A model generated the notes under the pieces. The model had not been told where the DNA came from and made no database searches. It saw only the letters and a list, made by a program, of their open reading frames with translations. The position numbers and the translations under genes are program-made. 64,000 nt of DNA from Treponema sp. (GTDB lineage: Bacteria; Spirochaetota; Spirochaetia; Treponematales; Treponemataceae). Location: NCBI GenBank assembly GCA_016286365.1, contig JAEESN010000001.1:434001-498000 (forward strand), written 5' to 3'. Shown here one piece after another: positions 32,246-40,655 of this stretch (its first letter is position 1; each line of letters opens with the position of its first letter).

Positions 32246-34699
32246 TTAATTAAAAATAAAGTTGTTTACCTTTTTTATGATTTCTTCAAGCGGTTCATAT
32301 ATTTTTTTACATTCAGGCATGCTAGCGGTAAAGAAGGTTCCATAACGTTTTTCGTAGATTCGTCTGTCCAAAACTACAACAGCTCCCCTGTCATCGCTTC
32401 GCCTTATAAGTCGCCCTATTCCCTGGCGGAATTTTATAACTGCTTCTGGAACGCTTAATTCCATAAATGAGTTTCCACCCTTTTTTTCTATTGCTTCGGC
32501 TCTGGCAACAAAAACCGGATCGTTTGGAACTGTAAACGGAAGCTTTACTATTATTACCTGAGAAAGAGAGTCTCCCGGAACATCAACTCCCTGCCAGAAA
32601 GAATCGGTTGCAAAAAGTACGCTCTCTTTTTCTTTTTTAAAAGCTTCTAAAAGCTTTGCATTATCATCTTCTCCCTGCCTTAATATTCTTCCGCCAAAAC
32701 CTTTTAGAAGCGTCTGGCACGACCTGTGTGCGCTTTTTAGTGAATCATAAGAGGTGAATAAAACAAGTGTCCTCCCTTCACTGGCTCTTATAAGGCGAGG
32801 AATAGCCATCTCTATATACTGCTGGAATTCAATTTTTTCCGGTAAAGGTGCATCTGAAGGAACTGCAAAAAGCATGTTTTTTTCGTATGGGAAAGGAGAC
32901 GGATATTCAGAACAGAAAAGTCTTTCTTTTTCTGCAAAACTAAGACCAGTTCTATTCATCCAGTAGCGGAAATCTCGACCTGTTTTTAAGGTTGCAGAAG
33001 TACAGATTACGCTTTCCATATGCTCAAAAACACCCTCGTTCATAAGGTGTGAAATATCAAGCGGTGTTGAATTTAAAATCACATATTCTGCTTCGCTTTC
33101 ATCCTTTACCATGTCTGGCGGAAGTCTCTTTTTCTGAATCCAGAATACATCATTTTCATGTTCATCCCACGAAAGAAAACTCTTTAAAAGAAGAACATAA
33201 GAATCAAGGCGTCGTAAAATTACACGTGACTCCCAGAAAGACGGAGTATCCTTATCATCATCGCTTATGCCTTCGATTAATTTTCTGATTAAATCTGTAA
33301 ACTCTCCAAGGTCTTTTGCAAGAGAAGAAACAGAAACTAAAAAAGGTCCAAAATCACGTTTTGTAGCAAAATAAAGTCTTTTTGTATAATCGTTTGCAAG
33401 TAAATCTTTTGCAGTAATTTCCAGGTTGATTATGGAGTTTTTGATTCTTCCGACTATCTCGTAGGCGCCGGCAGCCATTTCTTCATTGCTCGAAAGAACT
33501 GCAAGTGTACAAAGATGTCCGCTTTCTGAATTTTTTCTTTTTCTATACATCTGATTCAAAAGCTTATTCAATTTAAAACGGCTCATACTTTCGCTGAAGA
33601 AGCTTGTTGCAGCATTTTCAATTCCATGTGCTTCGTCAAAAATGATATGGCGGTATGGAGGTAAAACTGCTGCATCATCATAACCTGCACCGCTAAGACG
33701 GGATTCAATATCTGCAAATAAAAGATGATGATTTACAACGATTATATTTGCCCCAGCCGCTTCCTTACGAACCTTCATTACAAAGCATTCATTATGGAAA
33801 GGACACTTCATTCCCATGCAGGCATCGCTTTCGGAATTAACTTTTGTCCACACATTTTCAGAAGGCATAAAATTTAATTCACTTTTGCTGCCGGTTGCAG
33901 ATTCAGCCGCCCATTCGGCTATTCTTTTTATTTCTGAACTTTCATCTTCGAATAAATCAAGAATTGAAGTTACATCGCAAAGGCGTCTTTTACAGATATA
34001 ATTCTGGCGCCCTTTCATCAAAATATAATTAATATTTTTTCCAAGGATTTTTTCTACAGCAGGAATATCTTTTTCGCAAAGCTGAGCCTGAAGGTTAATT
34101 GTTCCCGTTGAAATTACAACTTTTTCTTTGTTTACAATGCTCCAGAGGATTGATGGAATAAGATAAGCATAGGATTTTCCAACTCCGGTTCCGGCTTCAA
34201 AAACTCCTAAAAGATTATTATTGAATGCTTCTACAATATTCTGAAGTAAAGAGATCTGTACGGGTCGCTCTTCAAAAGCTTCTGATATTTTAGAAAGGCT
34301 TCCGCCATCACTTATGTACTGGCCTGCTTCCTCTTTATCTATCTTTTCGATTTTTACAGGTTTTACAGGTTCTACAACTACATAAACATCTGTTACATCG
34401 TTATTAATGATATAAAATCCCTGGGCATTTTCGCTGTAAATGGAAGCAGCATTTAAATCAGCCTGGCTTGGAGTAAGATTTCCACCAGGATGATTATGTA
34501 TTAAAACTTCTGCTACTCTTGCGTGTGTATAATTAATATTTACGGTGTGTTCATTTCCCCTTGCCCCTACATTTATTTCGTAGACAACACCTTGGGGATT
34601 AATCTTTCCTGTAAAAAAAACTTCGTTTCCCAAAGCTTCTTTTATGGCTTCTTTCATAAAGAGGATTACTTCATCTGTAAAAAGATTCTGAATTTTCAA
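32246..34699 (-). CDS. JAMM-domain/DinG-type DNA helicase fusion
   Basis: 817 aa. Residues 1-110 form a RadC/JAB-like domain with a complete JAMM metal motif H-x-H-x7-S-x2-D (His68, His70, Ser78, Asp81). The rest is an XPD/DinG superfamily 2 helicase: Walker A AGTGVGKS (169-176), iron-sulphur cysteines in YICKRRLC and DACMGMKCPFHNEC, DEAH in IIFDEAHGIE, the motif region TSATL, and SFWQGVDVPGD...RQGIGRLIRR. DinG enzymes unwind 5'-3', including R-loops and G-quadruplexes. The JAMM head is not part of classical DinG and suggests a peptidase or structural role. Start codon TTG, seven bases after GGTGG. Confidence 0.88.
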   Translation of the reverse strand: MKIQNLFTDEVILFMKEAIKEALGNEVFFTGKINPQGVVYEINVGARGNEHTVNINYTHARVAEVLIHNHPGGNLTPSQADLNAASIYSENAQGFYIINNDVTDVYVVVEPVKPVKIEKIDKEEAGQYISDGGSLSKISEAFEERPVQISLLQNIVEAFNNNLLGVFEAGTGVGKSYAYLIPSILWSIVNKEKVVISTGTINLQAQLCEKDIPAVEKILGKNINYILMKGRQNYICKRRLCDVTSILDLFEDESSEIKRIAEWAAESATGSKSELNFMPSENVWTKVNSESDACMGMKCPFHNECFVMKVRKEAAGANIIVVNHHLLFADIESRLSGAGYDDAAVLPPYRHIIFDEAHGIENAATSFFSESMSRFKLNKLLNQMYRKRKNSESGHLCTLAVLSSNEEMAAGAYEIVGRIKNSIINLEITAKDLLANDYTKRLYFATKRDFGPFLVSVSSLAKDLGEFTDLIRKLIEGISDDDKDTPSFWESRVILRRLDSYVLLLKSFLSWDEHENDVFWIQKKRLPPDMVKDESEAEYVILNSTPLDISHLMNEGVFEHMESVICTSATLKTGRDFRYWMNRTGLSFAEKERLFCSEYPSPFPYEKNMLFAVPSDAPLPEKIEFQQYIEMAIPRLIRASEGRTLVLFTSYDSLKSAHRSCQTLLKGFGGRILRQGEDDNAKLLEAFKKEKESVLFATDSFWQGVDVPGDSLSQVIIVKLPFTVPNDPVFVARAEAIEKKGGNSFMELSVPEAVIKFRQGIGRLIRRSDDRGAVVVLDRRIYEKRYGTFFTASMPECKKIYEPLEEIIKKVNNFIFN

Positions 34700-34751
34700 A
34701 AAGATTCCACCCGCAAATTTTACCTTATTTATTTATACAATTTTTTAAGGC

Positions 34752-34778
34752 AAAAAAAAAGCCTGCATAAAGCAGGCT
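34752..34778 (-). terminator. Intrinsic terminator after tRNA-Glu
   Basis: Minus strand: AGCCTGC / GCAGGCT stem around TTTAT, followed by nine Ts, directly after the tRNA 3' end. Confidence 0.9.
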
Positions 34779-34780
34779 TA

Positions 34781-34852
34781 CATCTCCTAGCAGAATTGAA
34801 CTGCTGTTGTCGGGATGAAAACCCGATGTCCTAACCACTAGACGAAGGAGAC
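34781..34852 (-). tRNA. tRNA-Glu (UUC)
   Basis: 72 nt. Acceptor arms GTCTCCT/AGGAGAT pair with a G-U at the first position; the anticodon stem TCGGG/CCCGA encloses loop TTTTCAT, anticodon TTC; T arm AGCAG-TTCAATT-CTGCT; discriminator G. CCA is not encoded. The sequence CTTCGTCTAGTGGTTAGGAC is the usual tRNA-Glu 5' half. Confidence 0.95.
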
Positions 34853-34879
34853 ATACGTCAATTCGTAACTGACTTAGTT

Positions 34880-34908
34880 AATATAACAATTATATAATTT
34901 TTGGTCAA
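34880..34908 (-). promoter_or_regulatory. tRNA-Glu promoter
   Basis: Minus strand: -35 TTGACC (34903-34908), 17 bp, -10 TATATT (34880-34885), 27 bp before the mature tRNA. Confidence 0.8.
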
Positions 34909-34951
34909 TATTAAAAATACAAAAAACTGATTATTTGTTTATTTTTTATAC

Positions 34952-36208
34952 TTACATATTAAGACCAAATTTTTTAACCAGTTTTTCCTGTAAAGGCTTA
35001 CACTCTTCTTCGTCCATTCCAAGATTGAGCGCAGAATTCAAATCATCCATAGATTTTTCATATTCTTTAAGCTCGTAATAATCTTTTGCACGACGGAAAT
35101 ATGTGTGTGCCTGGAATTTATTTATCTCAAGCGATTTATTAAAACATTCAACCGCTTTTTCATATTCCTTCTGGATTGAATATACAATTCCCGCATAATA
35201 ATAAGTTCTGAATGCCTTTGGATCTTTTTCTATACTGATTTTAAAATCTTCAAGAGCATCGGAAAACTTATTCATAGAAAAATATGCCATTCCCCTATGC
35301 TTTCTGATTACGGCAATAACATTTTTTTCTTCCGGCGAAATTGCATCAAGAATCTGTGAATAAACATTTACCGCTTCTTCAAGATTTCCTTCGTTATGAG
35401 CGTGAATCGCCTGAAGCAGCATATCATCAATTGTACCCTGAACAAAAGGCGTGATTCTGTTTACGTTTTCTTTCTTTTCTGTTTTCTTTGGTTTTTCGTT
35501 TAATAAATTATCAGCAAGGCTGTAAAAGCTCTGGCGTCTGTCTTCAATTTCTTTCTGAAGTTTATTCTGATAGTCCCTGATTTCTTGAAAAGTGATATCT
35601 GCAAGCGTTAAAGAAGCATTAAGCGATGCAAGCTTTCTTCTTAAAGGAATATCAAAAGGATTAAATTCTGTCTTATAGATTAATTCATGTTCAACTTCTG
35701 CCCAGGCATCCTGTAAGATTGTCCTTATCTGGATTTCGCATACGGCAGTTTCGGGTAGAGGTTTTAAAGCTTTATACTCTCCTTCCAAAGCCGGTTTACA
35801 TTCTTCTGGAATAGCGATTAAAACGTGTACCGATTCATATCCGAATTCACTGAATTTTTTTTCTGCACCCTTTACTTCTACTTCTTTTATTTCAAAGATT
35901 TTTTTAATCTGATCAAGGCCAAGGTTGATATCTTCCAGAAAGGCACAAATCATTCTTATACCCATCATATCTGTAAGGCAAATAAGAGAGTCTGATGCAG
36001 AAGCTTCTTCGGGTTTTAAACGCAGGATCTTTTTATAGTAACTGTTAAAACTTTTTACACGGCTTTTATACGTAGGCTGTGCCTGTAAACTTACTTTTTG
36101 TTGAAGAATAGAAATAATGTTTGCCATTATTTCCGTAAAGTAATGTGAATAAGATTCATACTGTTTTCGTATGAGATCTTTTGAAGGGATATGTGTTTTA
36201 TTGTCCAT
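34952..36208 (-). CDS. RelA/SpoT-type (p)ppGpp synthetase domain fused to TPR repeats
   Basis: 418 aa. Residues about 25-215 are an alarmone synthetase domain with the key pieces in order: TYKSRVKSFNSYYKK (ATP site), LTDMMGIRMI (metal Asp), GYESVHVLI (substrate Tyr/His) and CEIQIRTILQDAWAEVEHEL. There is no HD hydrolase domain, so it resembles a small alarmone synthetase. Residues about 265-415 are four TPR repeats (EGNLEEAVNVYSQIL, AYFSMNKFSDALEDFKISIEKDP, and so on) in place of the TGS/ACT domains. The TPRs probably sense a protein partner. Single gene upstream of the tRNA-Glu locus. Confidence 0.88.
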   Translation of the reverse strand: MDNKTHIPSKDLIRKQYESYSHYFTEIMANIISILQQKVSLQAQPTYKSRVKSFNSYYKKILRLKPEEASASDSLICLTDMMGIRMICAFLEDINLGLDQIKKIFEIKEVEVKGAEKKFSEFGYESVHVLIAIPEECKPALEGEYKALKPLPETAVCEIQIRTILQDAWAEVEHELIYKTEFNPFDIPLRRKLASLNASLTLADITFQEIRDYQNKLQKEIEDRRQSFYSLADNLLNEKPKKTEKKENVNRITPFVQGTIDDMLLQAIHAHNEGNLEEAVNVYSQILDAISPEEKNVIAVIRKHRGMAYFSMNKFSDALEDFKISIEKDPKAFRTYYYAGIVYSIQKEYEKAVECFNKSLEINKFQAHTYFRRAKDYYELKEYEKSMDDLNSALNLGMDEEECKPLQEKLVKKFGLNM

Positions 36209-36221
36209 AAATCAATTTATT

Positions 36222-36262
36222 GAAAAAAAAAGCACTTTAATACATTTCTGTACTAAAGTGCT
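36222..36262 (-). terminator. Intrinsic terminator after flaA
   Basis: Minus strand: AGCACTTTAGTA / TATTAAAGTGCT stem followed by nine Ts. Confidence 0.9.
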
Positions 36263-36283
36263 CCTCATTACTATGCAAGTAAC

Positions 36284-37408
36284 TTATTTAGCGTCTGCAG
36301 CACCCTGTCCGTTTCCACGAGCAGCGTTTCCAGAGCCCTGTTCATTCAAACTTGGTGTGAAGCTATCTTCAGCTGCAAGCTTAGATTTTTCAAGATAGCG
36401 GTTAACCTGTTTGTTTCCGAATTTTTCCATTTCGGCACTCTGGCGTGCTTTTTCTTTCTTAGTGATGATCTGCCACAAATCTTCGTCTGCGATATCACGA
36501 TCACTTTCAAGAATAGCTTTGTCGTAAATTACTTTAACGTCTTTGAAGTATCCGATGAAGTCACCACCGATGTGTGCAGCATCACGTGTGATTTCGAATC
36601 CAGAGAACTTAATGAATGGAGTTCCACGTGGATAGATTGGATATACGCGGATTTCACGGTTACGGATTTCTGCAATGTACTGTGGGTTGTTCCAAGTAAG
36701 TGTTTTCCATCCGTCGAAACCAAGATATCCCATGAAGTAACGTCTGTCGATTCCATCATTGTCAACAAGGTGAACATAAAGTCCGTGTGGATAGTTCATA
36801 CCTAATGTTGTTACAGCGATAGATTTTACTGTTCCTACATTCTTTACAACACCATATCCACCTTCGAATAATGTTGCTTCATAAGATGGGTTTGATGCAT
36901 CGTTGAATGCTGAAGGATCTTCTCCTTCTGAAAGTGCAACACGATTTCCTTCTGAATCAATTGTTCCAACTGGTTCGTAAGCAGGAATATCAAATGGAGG
37001 AATGATTTTTGCGTTAGCATTAGAGTTCCATGTAGGGAATATAATGCGAACACCCATTACATTTTTTCCGGCAAATGGCTGATCTGCTGTTGATTTAACT
37101 GGAGCAGCTACAACCTTTGAATCAGCTAAGCTGGCTACATTCTTAGCAGATGAATTTAATACGATTTCCCATTCAGGAAGAGCCAATGAAGTTTTCATAA
37201 GTTTTTTCTGTTCACCAGTAAAGGTTGCACCAGCACTTAAAGAAAAGTCCATTATAGTTCTACCATTCTGCTGTGGGTCGTTACTGTCCTGAGATGTAAC
37301 AGTATCAGCATCCAGGTAAGTAAAATCGATGAGAGTTGCTTCTTCAGCAAAAGCAATTCCACCAATAAGCAGCATAGCGGCTGCTGTTAATACTAAAGTC
37401 TTCTTCAT
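36284..37408 (-). CDS. flaA: Flagellar filament outer-layer (sheath) protein FlaA
   Basis: 374 aa. A cleavable signal peptide (residues 1-21, ending GIAFA) is followed by the FlaA fold: GVRIIFPTWNSNANAKIIPPFDIPAYEP, VKSIAVTTLGMNYPHGLYVHLVDNDG, FLGFDGWKTLTWNNPQYI and VRVYPIYPRGTPFIKFSGFEI-like segments. FlaA coats the FlaB core of periplasmic flagella in spirochaetes and is exported by Sec rather than the flagellar apparatus. The C-terminal tail is Ala/Gly/Asn-rich. It is a single-gene unit with a strong consensus promoter and terminator, consistent with an abundant structural protein. Confidence 0.95.
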   Translation of the reverse strand: MKKTLVLTAAAMLLIGGIAFAEEATLIDFTYLDADTVTSQDSNDPQQNGRTIMDFSLSAGATFTGEQKKLMKTSLALPEWEIVLNSSAKNVASLADSKVVAAPVKSTADQPFAGKNVMGVRIIFPTWNSNANAKIIPPFDIPAYEPVGTIDSEGNRVALSEGEDPSAFNDASNPSYEATLFEGGYGVVKNVGTVKSIAVTTLGMNYPHGLYVHLVDNDGIDRRYFMGYLGFDGWKTLTWNNPQYIAEIRNREIRVYPIYPRGTPFIKFSGFEITRDAAHIGGDFIGYFKDVKVIYDKAILESDRDIADEDLWQIITKKEKARQSAEMEKFGNKQVNRYLEKSKLAAEDSFTPSLNEQGSGNAARGNGQGAADAK

Positions 37409-37458
37409 ATTGAAGCTCCTTTTTATTTCTTTTTCGATGTAGCCTTGTATTATAATAA

Positions 37459-37487
37459 ATTATCCTACAAGTCCCCAAATTTGTCAA
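37459..37487 (-). promoter_or_regulatory. flaA promoter
   Basis: Minus strand: -35 TTGACA (37482-37487), 17 bp, -10 GATAAT (37459-37464), about 50 bp upstream of flaA. A housekeeping-type promoter. Confidence 0.85.
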
Positions 37488-37507
37488 CGAAAAAAGAATT
37501 TACCAGA

Positions 37508-37978
37508 TTAATACCTGTCGTACATACTTTTTCCATCAACATATATTTCAACGGATTTTATTCCGCCAAAATTTTGTTTAATGTTTTTAGTTACCAGCTT
37601 AATGCTTTCTTCGAATGGTATGACATTGTCTCCCATATCGAGCACGTCATCTGATAAATTAACAAAAAGAACGCCATCTTTTTCAAAACATGAGAGTAAA
37701 CTTGTGTTTTTAGAAAAAAGATATTTTGTTCTTTCACTCTCTGGTCCTAAGAGCAATTCCTTAACAAAAGATGTTATCGGATCGTCTACAGAACTCTTTC
37801 TAAGGTATCTTTTTTCGATGATGTACTCACCTTCATCAATTGAAGGAAAAGTAAATTTTCTTAAACTTCCCCTGTAGCTGAAAGCATATACAACCAGCGA
37901 AATAAGAAACGACAGAATAATTATTCCAACGAGTGCCGGAACAATCCTGTTCCCTTTTGAATTAAAATTAGTTTTCAT
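37508..37978 (-). CDS. GerMN-domain membrane protein
   Basis: About 156 aa. One N-terminal membrane helix (about residues 13-34, VPALVGIIILSFLISLVVYAF) is followed by a periplasmic GerMN-like domain: KRYLRKSS, ITSFVKELLLGPESERTKYLF and FVNLSDDVLDMG...VKSVEIYVDG-type segments. GerMN domains accompany peptidoglycan-modifying enzymes. I chose the ATG at 37978, which overlaps the amidase gene by 11 bp; the frame extends upstream to 38047 without a ribosome site. It is co-transcribed with the amidase and probably works with it. Confidence 0.8.
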   Translation of the reverse strand: MKTNFNSKGNRIVPALVGIIILSFLISLVVYAFSYRGSLRKFTFPSIDEGEYIIEKRYLRKSSVDDPITSFVKELLLGPESERTKYLFSKNTSLLSCFEKDGVLFVNLSDDVLDMGDNVIPFEESIKLVTKNIKQNFGGIKSVEIYVDGKSMYDRY

Positions 37979-39011
37979 TTGCAACTGTAAATCCTCTTGA
38001 GCGTTCAAAATGTGTAATGTACGCAGTGATGCCATTATATATTCCAAGTGTCGCTTTTTTCAAGTATTTATCATCATTTAGATTCTTTGCTTCAGCTTCA
38101 TTTGAAACAAATCCCAGCTCAATTAAAACGCTTGGCATTAATGCATTCTTTACAACGAACCACTCTTCTGCTTTTATCCCCCTTGACTTCGATTCAGCAC
38201 CAATCTGTGCCTGCAGTCCATCCATTATAAATTTTGCTATCATAATACTTTCTGTAGTATATTCTTCCTCTGTTAACACATTAAGGATTGAATATAAGGA
38301 ATTATCTCCCCCAGCTACTGATTTATCTAAAACATTTCTCCGGTAGCCAGGCGAAAGATACCACACTTCATAACCGGAAGATGCTTTATTCAATGATGAA
38401 TTTACGTGAATGGAAATAAAAAGAATTGCATCATCTTTTCCAACCTTAATTCCGTTTGCAATATCTGTTCGTTCACTCAAAGAAAGGAATTTATCCGAAT
38501 CGCGGGTAAGAATTATCTTTTTATCCGGATAGGCATTTTTTAACCTTTCGTAAAGCATTTTTGCAACTTTAAGGTTGATGTCCTTTTCACGTACTGTTAC
38601 GTTTTTACCGCTAATCTTATAAGTTTTTAATGCACCAGGATCTTTACCTCCATGTCCTGCATCAATAACTATGGCGCCAACTCTAAATAAAACCTCGCTC
38701 TGACTCTTTGCAAAAAAGTCTTTAGCTTTGGTAATAAAATCCGCAGAAACATATATGCGGTTGTTTTTAATTTCAGGCGCATCAACAAGGATGATTTTAG
38801 AATTATCAAGAACTGCAATAGTTTCTTCCTTTCTAAAACTAAACTGATGACCGTCTTTTTCCAGCATTCCTGTTTCCGAAAGCGAATCCCAGTAGAAAGT
38901 CATTCCATTTTTTTTTGCCGATTCTGTAAGAAGCACATCATTTAAAGCAAAAAGTTTACAACTCAACGCAAAGAATAAAACAAAATTTAATGCAAGCTTT
39001 CTAACCTTCAT
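37968..39011 (-). CDS. N-acetylmuramoyl-L-alanine amidase (Amidase_3)
   Basis: 347 aa. A signal peptide (residues 1-22, ending KLFA) and a small N-terminal beta domain lead into a zinc amidase domain: VIDAGHGGKDPGA (zinc His), the catalytic-type Glu in REKDINLKVAK, FISIHVNSS (second zinc His) and SVLIELGFVSNEAEA. It cleaves the bond between MurNAc and the stem peptide in the periplasm, probably during daughter-cell separation. It follows the ATP-grasp gene by two bases and overlaps the GerMN gene. Confidence 0.93.
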   Translation of the reverse strand: MKVRKLALNFVLFFALSCKLFALNDVLLTESAKKNGMTFYWDSLSETGMLEKDGHQFSFRKEETIAVLDNSKIILVDAPEIKNNRIYVSADFITKAKDFFAKSQSEVLFRVGAIVIDAGHGGKDPGALKTYKISGKNVTVREKDINLKVAKMLYERLKNAYPDKKIILTRDSDKFLSLSERTDIANGIKVGKDDAILFISIHVNSSLNKASSGYEVWYLSPGYRRNVLDKSVAGGDNSLYSILNVLTEEEYTTESIMIAKFIMDGLQAQIGAESKSRGIKAEEWFVVKNALMPSVLIELGFVSNEAEAKNLNDDKYLKKATLGIYNGITAYITHFERSRGFTVANEN

Positions 39012-39013
39012 TT

Positions 39014-40645
39014 TTATCCCCTTGTGGAATCACTTACATACACAGCTGCCTGAAGACCACCCCGCATAACCGCACGCCAGAACTTTCTTGCATCAATTGC
39101 AGGATGTTTTGGCCGCAGAACATCGAATTTCTGCGCAGTTTGAGTAATTGTGTTATAATTCCAGTCCACCTTATTTATATAATCGGCAGAATTCAGGAAT
39201 TCCGGTATATTTTTTGCTGCGGGAGCGTCTTTTTCGAGCATTCCGTTTATCATCGAAAGTTCTTTAAGGGAAATTTCTCCGAATGCAAACGGCGGGAATT
39301 TTTCTTCTTCTATTGAAAAACTGTTGTTCAAAAACTGATCTGTTCTCGGATTATGAGGTGAAAGTGTTATAAAAACATTGGAAACTGCATTTTCCGCTGA
39401 TTTTATGGCTATATTCCTGTCGTTCGAAACAGAAATTACGTTGCCGCATTTTTCTACGTTGTTGCGCGGGAAATCGACGTCTTTTCCAAGATTAACTGTG
39501 GCGCGCGGAAGAAAATCGAACACTGCTTTATCTGTAAAATCTTCTATATTTTCTATGTATTCAACTGTACCCGGAATAGAAATCCATGCCCTTTCTGCAC
39601 TTGTTCTTACGCACGGGATTTCAAAAAGTTTGTACGGTTCAGGACTGTCCTTACAAAGTTCAGAAGGAGTATATGGAACAGGAACACGCTTATCAAAGAG
39701 TTCTTTTGGTTCAAGTCCGCTTGCAATCACAATTCCCTGCTTTGTAAGATTCAAATCAGAAGCATAAGGATAAGTCCAGCCAGACATGTAACCACCCGAA
39801 AGACGAGCGGCAATTTCTCCAATCATAGGACCTTTATCTGTAAATTTTATATCTGCTTTTGCAGCTCCGCATGTAAGACCTAAAGCTTTTGCTCCAAGTG
39901 CAAATACGCTGATAAGCTGGTCATGTACGTCCTGTTCTAAAATTGCAGGCATAGTATGTCCAGTCTCTATAAAATAAGGCGGATAAGATATATGACGCTC
40001 TGCAAAACCTGTAATCGTCATAGTATTATTGTATATAAGAGCGTCAATGGAATATTCTTTTCCTTCCATGTATTCTTCGACAATTGCAACTCCGCTTCTG
40101 GAAGCCTGAACAGCAGCCTTAATTGCCGGAGTAAATTCAAATTTTGTCCTAACCATTCGGCAACCACGCGCACCCATATTATCAACAGGTTTAACAACAA
40201 CAGGAAGGCTTAATTTTTCTAAAACTCTGTTCAATAAAAGCGGACTTATATCACTCTCTTCTACTTTCATGAATTTTGGAGAAGGAACATTTGCTTTATC
40301 AAAGCATTCGCGCATCTGTGTTTTTATGCTTGCATTCAGTGCTGCTTCATAAGAATGAGAAGCAAAACCAAGCTTCTGGCACACATAAGAAACCGAGGCA
40401 GAAAAATCTGTTCCTGCTGTAAAAACTGCTGTAAGACTTTCTTTTGCCTTTAATTCTGTAGCGTATTCAAGAATTTTTTCCTTATCTTTTAAGTCAATCT
40501 GTTTAAAAACATCTGCTTTTTTTACACAGACTGCTTTATCATCTGCGTCGATTACGAATACCTTAAGTCCCATTTCTTTGGCACTTAAGATTGCCGGTTT
40601 TTGCATGAGGCCTGCACCTAAAATCAATATACTGTTTCTTCCCAT
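39014..40645 (-). CDS. ATP-grasp family ligase of unknown substrate
   Basis: 543 aa. The N-terminus is a Rossmann-like pre-ATP-grasp domain (ILILGAGLMQKPAILSAKEMG, FVIDADDKA). The ATP-grasp core includes LPVVVKPVDNMGARGC, AIVEEYMEGKEYSIDALI and GEIAARLSGGYMSGWTYPYA with the metal-binding Glu. The fold resembles carbamoyl-phosphate synthase and PurK/PurT-like ligases. The C-terminal 200 residues are not recognised. It lies at the end of the spiro-SPASM/SpsF cluster and two bases before the amidase, so it probably activates a carboxylate in surface-glycan or peptide modification. Confidence 0.8.
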   Translation of the reverse strand: MGRNSILILGAGLMQKPAILSAKEMGLKVFVIDADDKAVCVKKADVFKQIDLKDKEKILEYATELKAKESLTAVFTAGTDFSASVSYVCQKLGFASHSYEAALNASIKTQMRECFDKANVPSPKFMKVEESDISPLLLNRVLEKLSLPVVVKPVDNMGARGCRMVRTKFEFTPAIKAAVQASRSGVAIVEEYMEGKEYSIDALIYNNTMTITGFAERHISYPPYFIETGHTMPAILEQDVHDQLISVFALGAKALGLTCGAAKADIKFTDKGPMIGEIAARLSGGYMSGWTYPYASDLNLTKQGIVIASGLEPKELFDKRVPVPYTPSELCKDSPEPYKLFEIPCVRTSAERAWISIPGTVEYIENIEDFTDKAVFDFLPRATVNLGKDVDFPRNNVEKCGNVISVSNDRNIAIKSAENAVSNVFITLSPHNPRTDQFLNNSFSIEEEKFPPFAFGEISLKELSMINGMLEKDAPAAKNIPEFLNSADYINKVDWNYNTITQTAQKFDVLRPKHPAIDARKFWRAVMRGGLQAAVYVSDSTRG

Positions 40646-40655
40646 AAGCCCTGTC

